Shown: piece after piece, positions 25,901-35,272 of the stretch | Layout: each line of letters starts with the position of its first letter | Numbering within the stretch: the first letter of the stretch is position 1 | From: Chenopodium formosanum | Taxonomy: Eukaryota; Streptophyta; Magnoliopsida; Caryophyllales; Amaranthaceae | NCBI GenBank assembly: GCA_024500155.1 | Contig: CM044879.1 | Location: 28,228,072 to 28,292,071, forward strand | DNA length: 64,000 bases | Direction: 5' to 3' | Notes under the pieces: model-generated | The model's input: the letters and a program-made list of their open reading frames with translations, nothing else | Told to the model about the DNA's origin: nothing | Databases searched by the model: none | Position numbers and translations under genes: made by a program

Positions 25901-26837
25901 ATATAACAACATGATTCCATTCAAGCTCTTTGCTTATGTCTTAGTTCACTTTTTCTTCTATATGTAGCATTAAATTTAAATTTAAATTTAAATTAAATTT
26001 TTTGTTTCCTTTATAAATAGCATTCTAGGCGAATTAACAATGATTCAATCTCATGTCTCGGGTATACGTACCATTCGTAAAGCTAGCTGACATACACATC
26101 ATACACACAAATTATTTAATTCAAAAATAATCATCCAAGTAATCCAAATACCATCAAATTTTAACTTTAAACAAAAATAATCAACATTATTGACAATACC
26201 CAAATCAAAATCAATTCACAACCCAACAAAAAAAAATATTTATAATAATAAAATAATAAAAAAAAAACACACACACACAAAATCACCTGGGAAGATCACA
26301 GCCGTCAGGTTTCCACCGCCATTTCATATAATCAAAATCCGGCCGTCCATTACTCTGACAATCATAAGCTTCATCAACAAAAGGACAAGAACCCGGTTGA
26401 TAAACCGGGTACCCATCATCTTTAACCCATTTACCCATAAACAAGTTACAATCTTTCCCCAAATTCTTCACCATTTCAACTTCTTCTTGACCCGACCCAT
26501 TTTCAGCAACAGATCCATTAACAAAACCCATATTCTCAATTTTTTCAATCGGGTCAAAATCATTCTCAATTTTCCCAATTTCTTCATTAATGGTGTGATT
26601 GAATTCAATTGGCGTGGATTCAGGAGGTGGTGTAAGAGGTGGCAATGCGGTGGTGTTAATGGCGGTGAAGGTGAGATCTGGGGTAATGGAGAGAGAAGAG
26701 AAGAGATTGAGGGGGTTTTGGGTGGTGAGAAGTTGGAGGAGTACGAAGAAGAATGAGATTAGGAGAAGAATGGAGATGAATGTGAAAAGATTCAAGTGTT
26801 TTTTGTGGAGTTGTTGTAATGTATCTCTATCTCCCAT
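22939..26837 (-). CDS. Trichome birefringence-like (TBL) polysaccharide O-acetyltransferase, 5 exons
   Basis: Exons on the minus strand are 26837-26287, 24961-24769, 24145-23952, 23624-23466 and 23281-22939. All borders are GT-AG and all phases agree, giving 479 residues. An N-terminal signal-anchor helix spans about residues 17-37 after a short cytosolic end. A low-complexity acidic stem follows. The cysteine-rich TBL domain begins near residue 131 (CNLFMGKWV, DYMKWRWKPDGC). The GDS nucleophile motif is at 203-205 and the DCSH catalytic motif (DXXH) is at 446-449, ending in the usual CLPGVPDAWNEL. TBL proteins are Golgi enzymes that add acetyl groups to xylan, mannan or pectin. Sequence alone does not tell which polymer this one uses. 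Both catalytic motifs are present and no break is seen, so the gene is probably functional. Confidence 0.93.
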
Positions 26838-27832
26838 TTTGGGAGTTTGGAGATGGTGACTAGTGATTACACTTTGTTAATGTTTAATAGATTAACCATC
26901 TTTTGTTACCAAACTGGTTTCTCTATGCTTCTGTTAGAGGATACAGGATAGTAGAGCCGCGGAGGTGTTAAAACCACACCCGGCTCGACTTGATCCGTAT
27001 TGGACTCATATTTTATTTAGATCCTGCTAACGAGCGTCCCAAGGCGTTAGTTAAGGAATAATTTTATTGGTTAAAAGAGTATTAAGTTAGGAATGCATGA
27101 CAAAATCACACGTCGTTCGGTGTAATTAATGTTTGTTTTACTCTAATATTTTCACTTTTAATTCTCTTATCTAACGTCTCGAGGCGCTCATTAGCTTTTG
27201 CCTTCATACAAGATTAGGTCCTGTGCAGGCACGGTAATTTCATTGTAATTAAACTCCCCTCTGTCCCTAAATTAGTGGCTTATTTATTATGTGAGTAATA
27301 AATATTAAAATAGACCACTAATTTAAGGACGGTCGGACGGAGGGAATAAAAGAAAAAAAATAACACTTTATATAAAACAAAATAGATAAAATACAATTAT
27401 AACATATTTATTAATAGAAACCCAGCAAAATTATTTATAAACTATGTATTACATGTATTTATTAAAACCCACTAAGACCATTCTCAAAGTAGATTAGGTC
27501 GACGTAAAACCCACTAAGACCCACTAAGAAAATTCTTCTCCTATATAAACTCATACATTGCTTATTTTGATAATTTGCTGAGAATATAATATATAATGCA
27601 TAAATAGCTGAAAATTAATAAATAAAATTATATTATTTTTGTCTAAAAAAAACTTCATATGCAATAAGCAGGATTATAGGTAGATTCTGTATAATAGAAA
27701 TATTTTGAAATTTCTTAATGAAAGTACTAAAAGAACAAAATAAGCATATAAAATAATACAAATAATAATAATAAAATTAAAGATACTTATAGATTTGCAA
27801 TAATATTATGACATTAATATTATCAGTGCCTT
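26838..27832. other. 5' flank of the TBL gene with two small MITEs
   Basis: A short inverted-repeat element lies at about 27027-27195 (CTAACGAGCGTCCCAAGGCG against CTAATGAGCGCCTCGAGACG). A Stowaway-like MITE of about 95 bp lies at 27252-27345 (CTCCCCTCTGTCCCTAAATT against TCCCTCCGTCCGACCGTCCT). A Helitron-like hairpin remnant is near 27220. The rest is AT-rich. The TBL promoter must lie within the first few hundred bases from 26838, but no TATA box was fixed. Confidence 0.5.
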
Positions 27833-28883
27833 TTTTCTGCAGCAGGCCACACCATGTGGCCTGCTGCCGAGTCAGCAAAAATAACAGATGCAGACGCGCG
27901 CATAATGGGCTTACTGGTTTTGTCGGGGTTACTTGTATTTATTTTTCAGGGGTTACTTGTATTTTTATTTTTCAGGGGTTACTTATTTTTTTTTTCTAGG
28001 AGTTGCTATTTTTTTTTCTTCAGGAGTTACTTGTATGGATTACTTATTCAGGGGTTATTTGTATTTTTTTTCATGTGTTACTTGTACTTTTCAGGGGTTA
28101 CTTGTATTTTTTTCCATGTGTTACTTGTACTTTTCAGAGGTTACTTGTATTTTTTTTCCATGTGTTACTTGTACTTTTCAGGGGCTACTTGTAATTTTCA
28201 GGGGTTATTTGTATTTCTTTTCAGGTATTATTTTTATTCAGGTGTTACTTGTATGAGTTATTTGTATGAATTACTTGTATTTCAGGGTTACTTGTATTAT
28301 GAGGTTACCATTATGAGTTACTTGTAGGTGTTCCTTGTATTCTGAGTAACCCCTATAAGAAACCCGAGACTAAAATCCCATACCAAAAAACCCATATCAA
28401 ACCAGTAACACTCATACAAATAACCCACGACCAAAACCCATAACACCCTTACCTATCAAAGTATCAAACCCAGTATATTTCTTCAACTCCTTCCTGTAAT
28501 CTCTAATACTCGTACTTTGTATTATTGAAAACAAAAGGTTTTCATTTCCCAAAAATGACTTCAAAAGTTTCTTCATTATTGTGCGACAAATAAGACAAAT
28601 ACAAAGACGATGGCGAAGGTCGTCAGCGATCTGGGTTGGTTTGGCTCCCAATTTCTGCGACATAGAAGGTGAAGACGAAGACAACATCGGAGGTCAGCGA
28701 ATTTAGGTTGGTTTGGCCAGCAATTTCTGCGACATCTGGGTTGATTTGGGCGGCGATTTCTGCGATAAAGAAGGTGAAGATGAAGACGACGGCGGAGGTG
28801 ATGGAGGTTAGGGTTGGAAGGAGGAGAAAAAAAAAGTAAAAAAAAAATGTGGTTGGCCACACCGTGTGGCCAGCCACATACAA
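27833..28883. mobile_element. Fold-back element with hairpin ends and a TTACTTGTA array
   Basis: The left end is a perfect hairpin with a 10-bp stem and 3-base loop (27842-27864, GGCCACA...TGTGGCC). The right end carries a similar hairpin (28854-28872). Inside, 27920-28330 is an array of about twenty GGGGTTACTTGTATTTTTC units, followed by inverted units (AGTAACCCC, AATAACCC) to about 28440. Open frames across the array arise from its composition and are not genes. Confidence 0.6.
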
Positions 28884-28957
28884 AAATTTGTGTAATACTA
28901 TATTAAAATTCTCAAAGAAGTTTTAGCAAAAAGGAAAGAGTGATTTGGAGGGAAAAT

Positions 28958-29000
28958 AACAGCACCAGGAAATGACACGTGTCATTCTTGGTGTCTGTTT
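28958..29000 (+). repeat. Imperfect palindrome repeat, copy 3
   Basis: AACAGCACCAGG, a TGACACGTGTCA core and GGTGTCTGTTT form a near-perfect inverted repeat, followed by TAGTATTATGTTATTGAT. This is the best-preserved of the four copies. The flank up to 29262 shows no gene. Confidence 0.75.
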
Positions 29001-29262
29001 TAGTATTATGTTATTGATTCGACTTGTATGGACAAAATAATTTACCACGATTCAAGTTTAAAAATAAACCTGATTCGACCTCATTGAACCCAACCCGAAC
29101 ATCCCAATTAACACTTCTAATGGATAGTGGTATATTGGTAAACGGGTCTGTACTCTAGTGGAGTTAGAATCCCCTTGCAGAGATTCCATAGTTAAAAAAA
29201 CTCAGTCAAACAAAAAAAAGATGGAATTAATTCTATCTCGATTCCAAATCAACCAAACAACC

Positions 29263-29267
29263 ATTGG
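29263..29267. repeat. Left target-site duplication ATTGG
   Basis: Identical to 40932-40936 on the other side of the retrotransposon. Five bases is the size left by Ty3/gypsy integrases. Confidence 0.9.
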
Positions 29268-29827
29268 TGTTTCGGGGTTTTTTGAGTCCCTTGGGAGAGT
29301 TACAACACTAAGACTGGATGCTCGCTTGGATGCCTGTACCTGCAAAACAACGGAGCACCGAATGGTCGGTGGTCCGCCTCCGAAGCTTAAGTTAGTCTAA
29401 GTCCGAAGAATAAGGTGCGGAATGTAAAGGGTTATCTGCTCGGATTCCGAGCTCGGGTGTACTGTTCTCTTGAGAGTGACAGTTCTAACAATGATTAGTA
29501 ATCACTGAGTATATCTCGTTGTGTGTGTATATAGGTGTGTATGTCACGTATTGAAGGTCCAGGAGTTTCACGTAGCCACAAATGAGGAGGTCATCTCCTA
29601 TTTATAGGCTTCTCGAAAAACGTGCATCCCCTAGGGTTTCGTGCCCTAGGGAATACTCACGCAGCTTTTGCAGACCTCGGGATTTGGGCCTGAAAGCCGC
29701 CAATCCCAGGTCCTTTTATCCGTCTGCCACGTGTCGTTCCCTGAGAGGTCCAAGGTGGCGCCCCTTTCAATGAGACGTGGCGGACTTTGATTGGGCCAAC
29801 TGGCCTAGGGTATTTTTACCCAAATCA
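29268..29827 (-). repeat. 3' LTR of the Tat element
   Basis: 560 bp, aligned without gaps to 40372-40931 with seven substitutions, five of them clustered in the last 90 bases on the plus strand. A CCTATAAATAGG box on the minus strand lies at 29597-29608. Confidence 0.95.
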
Positions 29828-29840
29828 TTTGCCCCTCACA
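29828..29840 (-). promoter_or_regulatory. Polypurine tract
   Basis: On the minus strand TGTGAGGGGCAAA directly precedes the 3' LTR start TGATTTGG. This is the expected place and composition for the second-strand primer, though it is short. Confidence 0.65.
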
Positions 29841-29946
29841 GGTGACACGCGCTTGCCACGTGTTGCCTGTGACTGGTGTCAGCATCCGACTGGTCGGATT
29901 TTGAATAGTTACTGTGGAGGGAAAGTTTTAGGGTTTTTAACCCTTC

Positions 29947-29954
29947 TATAAATA
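29947..29954 (+). promoter_or_regulatory. TATA box of the antisense gene
   Basis: TATAAATA on the plus strand, 120 bp inside the 3' LTR border. It lies about 390 bp before the ATG at 30338, most of which would be removed by a 201-bp 5'-UTR intron. There is no ATG between about 29980 and the putative donor at 30131, which fits a transcript leader. Confidence 0.55.
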
Positions 29955-30337
29955 GAAAGTTTTCACCCCCCGAATCTTTTACACCTTTGCGAATCTTTGG
30001 AGAATCTCTGACTTTTGACTTTAAGAATCTCAAAGTCCCTAAGTGTTTCTTAGTTCTCAAGCATCCGACACACGGCCCGCTGTCCGACAGTTCTCAGCTA
30101 ACCAAGCGTCTCTTCACCCTTCTTCTAAAGGTAACGCCTGTTTCTTCTTTTATTTCTCATTTTTTCTTTGTTTTCGAAAAAATGGTTTCCCAATCGCATG
30201 CGGCACAGTATAGGATAGTGATCAGCCGGTCACCGGGGACGGCTGAATCTAGAACTTGCAGTGCCGACTGCTTGACCAGCGACTGTGCTTTGCGAACTTC
30301 TCCGAATCCGACTGGTTTCGCGTCTGTGCAGGACACG

Positions 30338-33129
30338 ATGGCCAGAACAAAAAGAACAGCAAGAAAACCCAACTCCGATGGATCTTTTTTCCCGTCGGAT
30401 GGTTCAACTCTTTATTCTGACGGCTCAATGAGGGTGCCTCGAAGTGAGGTGTCGGAACACCCTGATAGCCCTTCTTATCTTCCTCCTACCCCTACTTATT
30501 ACCATTCGCCCTCTTCAAGCGGTACTCCTAGTGATAGGATACTGGAGGAGGCAGATGAAACCTATGCAGCCGAGCCTTCTGAACATGCACCAGAAGAGAG
30601 TCTAAGGGAGGACCCTGCTGACACCAGTCGGCAGTCCCTTAGCTCTGATGACAGTTCTGATGACGAGTCGGCCTCGTCATCTTCTTCAGATAATGCCTCC
30701 GCCTCTTCAGGGGAGGCAAGGACCAGAATAGACGATGCCAGGGAGTCCTTGGCAGTTGAGAGGGGGGAATCCTGGGCCGAGCCAAGTGCTTCCAGGCGCT
30801 TGGAGAAAGCCCCCTACTATCATCATGTTCCGCAGAGCAGGCGGAACACCATGGAAAACAGCCTTACAAGTTTTAAGCGTAAGGTTGTTCTGGGCCATGG
30901 CTTCACTTTGTGCGTCCCCAATAAGGACGACACCATTACCTGGCCGAGTATGGCCAGCTATGAAGACCGAGCATTCGGTTGTTATGAGGCGGCCTTTCAG
31001 GCTGGCTTGCGCTTCCCTCTCCACCCGGTCGTGGAGAGGATTTTGGATGGATACCAACTTGGTATCTGGCAACTCGTACCCAATTCATGGATCAATATTC
31101 TGGGGTACGTTGCCGCCTGCGAGATGCTGGAAGTGGAGGCGAGCTTTGAAGCATTCGCCCACATGCATTATCTTAGCAGGGCGCCTGCTAGGGGTGGCGA
31201 GGGCTGGTACACCTTGACTACTTGCAAGGGGTACATGATGGCTGTCGGCAAAGAGAACAAGTGGAAAGACCGGAGAACTAAGTTCTACATAGTCAAAACT
31301 GCCGACCGCCGCCTGAACCAAAAGTATAATAGGTGGAACAAGGATCCACCTCTCCTAGCAGGCAGGAGTGCATTGCCAGCTCTTCCTAGACGAGCAAAGG
31401 AGGAGATCATGGACGCGGGTTTGTTCACCGTGTCTGTGAAGACGAATGATGAGGGGGACAAGGAAGTCACCCCTCAATGCTATCTCCCTTTGTACAAATG
31501 GTTTGAGGAAGGGACGTTCTTGGCCGCTTGTGGGCTAAGTACTGAGATGCCGAGAGGTAGTCGGCCGTCTGTTTAATATGCCATATTTATTTTGTTTGTC
31601 TTCACTTGTTAAATGTGTCTTAACACTTGATTCTTTTTTGCAGACAAAGCAATGGAGAAACTCTCGGCCTCCAGGAAGCCGGCTGTATCTGCTGCCAGGA
31701 TACAGATCAAACGTCCTTAACAGGACGGAAGCCACCACTGCAAGGGTGGGAGAGCAGCAACCAGCCGGTACCCCAGGGGGTGAGATTTTGTACTTAGCAT
31801 TTTTCTGATTAATGCTTATCCTTTGCCGAATGTTTACTGACCTTTGTTTTGTCTTCAATGACACAGGGTACCTCCTCCAAATCCCCGTCCAAACCATCCG
31901 ACCCTAAGCTCCAAAAGACTAGGGCGGGTGATGTGAGCGCATCCGGCAAAGGCGGCCGGAAGCACGTTGCTCATAAGCCCAAGAGACCCTCAGACGCCCC
32001 TGCTGGTGAGAAGAGGTTTCTGGGGGAAAAGCCCCCCTCTTCATCCGGTAAGGAGAGGCTTTTGGGGAAAAGGCCCGCCTCTTCTACCGGTCAGAAGAGG
32101 GTTCTGGGGGAAGAAGAGGTGGATGAGGAAGATGGTAAGAACCATTCGTCCCATTTTCCTTTCTTCATATTATCCATACTTGAGTATTTTTCTAACTTTT
32201 TCTTCTTGCAGTTCCCATACAGAGGCCGACTGTAGTTCAAATGGCCAAGTCCATGCTGAGGGCGATTGATCCGGATGATAAAGCATCCGTCAGAGGAGTT
32301 TGCACCCTAGACCTTGATGGTATTCTACGGAACCTTTGTGAGGTAGACTTAGCCTTGAATCACTTTTACATTCGTCTCTTTCTTTTATCCGCCTGGTTCT
32401 TAACCATCCGGCTTCTTTTTGCAGGCCATGCTGCGCGTCCAAAGGCTCGGAAAACCCCTCAAGGAGAAGTCCAAAGAGGTAAAAGCTGCTAAGGCTCAGG
32501 CCGAGTCCGCCTTGGATAGGGCTCAATTTGATATTGCTCAGAATGAATTTCTGACGCTTGATATGATGTATTCGCAATCAGAGGCCAATCTGCAGGTGAA
32601 GAAGGATCTGGACTCGGCCAGCCTTCAGGTCTCCAACCTCAAGAAGGAGATCAAATCCCTTAAGGCGGAGCTCGAGCCCCTTCAGGATGCCAAGGATGAG
32701 GCCGAAAGGGCCCAGAATAGGGTGAGCCGCCTGGAGCATAAACTCACCAACCAGGAGCTCCAGCTGAGGACCAAGTTCGAGTCCCGTGCCGAGCAAGAGA
32801 GATCTGAACTGGTCAAACAAATGATCAGGGACAATGAGATCATCATGCGGGACACTTGGGCGGCTGTTCAGCCAGGCTCGGACTATCAGATTTGGAAGTC
32901 CAAGTTTGATGAGCTCAGCAAAGCTCTCGACGATCGCCTTCTTGAGGAGATGGAAGAAGCATCCAAGGCTGATGCTGAGGCCGAGGCTGCTGAAGGCTCT
33001 AGGTCCGACTCTTCTGAGGAGTCGTCCTCTGGGGAGGAGGAGGGAGATCAGGCGGAGGAGCGAGAGAAAGATGATGAAGAGCAGCCGAAGGACAACAGGC
33101 CGGCTGCCAATGAAGAGGCTCTCCCCTGA
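30338..33129 (+). CDS. Antisense retrotransposon gene, 5 exons, putative gypsy-type transposon domain, H3-tail-like N-terminus
   Basis: Coding exons are 30338-31556, 31644-31779, 31867-32134, 32212-32342 and 32425-33129, all GT-AG. A 5'-UTR intron 30131-30331 is likely; once it is removed the first ATG is at 30338, in a good plant context (A at -3, G at +4). If it is retained, an in-frame ATG at 30182 adds 52 residues. The protein begins MARTKRTARK, close to histone H3. A Ser/Asp/Glu-rich low-complexity region follows (about residues 20-150). A conserved globular block near residues 226-340 (PLHPVVERIL, LGYVAACEML) is of the putative gypsy-type transposon (Transposase_28-like) kind known from antisense genes of Tat elements. 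The last exon is coiled coil ending in an acidic tail. Exon 2 has TAA at 31718-31720 and a length one base short of phase, so this copy is broken there. Confidence 0.75.
31718..31720 (+). other. Premature stop in exon 2 of the antisense gene
   Basis: In the phase set by exon 1 the frame meets TAA 25 codons into exon 2. Exon lengths sum to two more than a multiple of three, so exon 2 has probably lost one base (or gained two). Exons 3 to 5 are mutually in phase and open. Confidence 0.65.
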
Positions 33130-33425
33130 TCACTTAAGCTTTTTATTCTGTTTCTGCGGCCGAATGGCCATGTACTTGCTTTTCCGGCCTGTGTGCCGAG
33201 TATTTATGTTTCTTTACCGACCGAGGGGTCGGGTAATCTGACAATTTCCCTGGCTTTGCCAGGTAACAATTTAACCAATCGTCTGGTGGCGATTGGTCAT
33301 TTTTAATTTGAACCATTCGACCATTTGGCTGAAGTTTTTTCATTCTGCCCTTTGAATTGTTTGAAATTTTTGCATGTTTTTTGGCTAAGTATTATAACCT
33401 GTATACCATGCGAATGTTCTTGCCC

Positions 33426-33564
33426 CTGGACGGATGTCGAGTGGTTTCGGTTTATGAGATTGATTGACTTGGAAATTATTGATACTTATAAGAGTATTCA
33501 TGGTTTCTAAGTCAATCAATCACTATGGTGATTGCCTCAAACCACGCGGCAGACGTCCATCCAG
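33426..33564. repeat. Large imperfect hairpin, 139 bp
   Basis: Outer arms CTGGACGGATGTCG and CAGACGTCCATCCAG pair. Inner arms 33458-33475 and 33504-33521 match at 17 of 18 positions (GATTGATTGACTTGGAAA type). The 28-base loop contains a further near-palindrome around TTATAAG. Confidence 0.8.
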
Positions 33565-33651
33565 AATTTGGCAAAAATAAGTGTTCATTCGGCCATTAGC
33601 TCGAACAGAACTCAAATTTCCAACTTAGCTGTTATGCTAAGGAAAAATCCC

Positions 33652-33888
33652 CGCCTGTTCTGCCCCATAAGCAAAAACAGGCGCATCCGGCCATTGGCCT
33701 CATTGAGATTAAAGTGTTAAGTCTGGGACTTAACTTATTTTCGTTAAAATAATTCGTCCGCCTGTCTTGCCTCATAGGTAAGGATCAGGCGGCATCCGGC
33801 TGATAGCCTCAAGTAAGTGCTAAGTAGTTAACTTAACGCATTTTTATAAAATTTTTCCGCCTGTTTTGCCCCTGAGCTAAAACAGGCG
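33652..33888. repeat. Three spaced copies of a hairpin unit
   Basis: Copies at 33652-33683, 33759-33791 and 33858-33888 each read CGCCTGT, about 18 bases with GCC, then ACAGGCG or CAGGCG, followed by CATCCGGC and TWGCCTC. The copies are about 100 bases apart, and the intervening text (AAGTNNNTAACTTA) is partly repeated too. Confidence 0.8.
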
Positions 33889-34486
33889 CATCCGGCTTTA
33901 TGCCTCGGTTAGCCTCTACTTATGAAACAGTGACCATTTCCGACCTGCGCTAGAACAGATAGAAAATTTTGGCCTTTTAGATTTCACTTTCGATTAAAAC
34001 AAACGACTGCGAGTGCTGCCTTAGCATTCGGTTGGGCCGCTTGTATATTCGTAGAGCAATGTGCCACCCAAATGGGAGATGCTTCTCCTCGACGAGTTCA
34101 CCCAAATGGGCGTCGCCGGTTATCTGACTCATGTTGGAGCAGATGGTCATACTCATGTTGGAGCAGACTGTGACCATTCGGTCTCTTTTTATATATATCT
34201 GGCCTTAGGCCTCGTAATTGATTAAGTAAATGTTGGTATAAACTTAATAAAATTTCGTGGGAACGACTGTTTAGAACAATCGGCTCCTTCAAAGGGTTTG
34301 GGACGTCTGCTGTTGAGACAGACGCCTTTCAAACATATTGGCCGTCTGTAGCTGGTACAGACGGTGCTGAAAATAATAAAATTTTGAAAAAGGGAAACAT
34401 ATTCTCATTAACAAACCTTTGAGATAACAAAATTGAAGCATTTACATTCGTACTTAGAAGTAGTATTTTTTCAAGCTGTCTACATT

Positions 34487-35242
34487 TCAAGTTCTGGGCA
34501 GCTGCCTGCCGTCTGGTTCTTCCAGGCGGTAGGTGTCGTCTCTTATTTCCTCATAGATTCGGTAGGGGCCTTCCCAATTTGGGGTTAGCTTTCCCTGCTC
34601 ATTCGCCCTACCGACTGCTTCCATTTTTCGTAGCACAAAGTCCCCTACTTTGAGAGGACGCTTGTGTACTCTTTTGTTGTAAGCCCGAGTCATTCTCAGA
34701 CGGTATATCTCATGGCGCAAGGCAGCATTGCCCCTGCGCTCTGGTAGTGAGTCCAATGCTAGACGCATGACCTCCCAATTTGCCTCCTCATCATACAACA
34801 TGATTCGAAGAGTCAGCTCATAGTGTTCAATGGGCAAGACAGCTTCTGCACCATACACCATAAGGAATGGGGTCTCTCCAGTTGCCCCTTTAGTAGTCGT
34901 CCTGATGGACCAGAGGACGTGTGGTAATTCATCCGCCCAAAGGCCACCAGCCCGTTCAATTTTCTTTTTAATTCCGTCTGAGATTAACTTGTTAAAAGCC
35001 TCGACCTGGCCGTTTGCTTGAGGCCGGCCGACTGATGCAAAAAAGCTAGAGATCCCTTGGTCTCCCAGCCAAGTCTTGAGTTGAGGCGTCTCAAATTGAG
35101 GACCATTGTCAAAAACCATAGACATGGGCACCCCGAAACGAGTGATTATGTTTCTCCAGATGAAGGAAATAACATCTTTTGTCTTAATGTTTTTGACTGC
35201 CTCCGCCTCTACCCACTTAGTAAAGTAATCCACAGCCACCAA
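34487..35242 (-). pseudogene. Integrase core and C-terminus of the Tat element
   Basis: The segment follows, in the same frame, the RT-RNase H-integrase segment after a TAA at 35275-35273. It holds VAVDYFTKWVE, then VFDNGPQFE with the second catalytic Asp, and GQVEAFNKLI with the catalytic Glu of the D,D(35)E triad, then a C-terminal domain (KVGDFVLRKM, NWEGPYRI). The integrase inserts element DNA into host DNA. The core looks complete; only the upstream stop separates it from the first Asp (MDILGP). Confidence 0.88.
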
Positions 35243-35272
35243 TATGTAGCGCTTGCCGCCTGGTGCGGCTGT

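Larger units (their letters stand above)
33130..34486. other. Non-coding spacer between the convergent antisense gene and pol
   Basis: This GC-moderate stretch has no protein-like frame. It holds a large imperfect hairpin (33426-33564), three copies of a CGCCTGT...ACAGGCG hairpin unit (33652-33888) and further short CAGACG/CGTCTG repeats to about 34375. Transcripts of both strands should end here. Confidence 0.6.

Noticed and set aside
27854..28327. Long plus-strand frames rich in Phe/Tyr/Leu across 27.85-28.33 kb
   Set aside because: They are translations of the GGGGTTACTTGTATTTTTC tandem array, open in several frames because the unit lacks stops.
30735..31217. Overlapping 160-codon plus-strand frame in exon 1 of the antisense gene
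   Set aside because: It is an out-of-frame shadow. The main frame has the conserved domain and correct splice phases.
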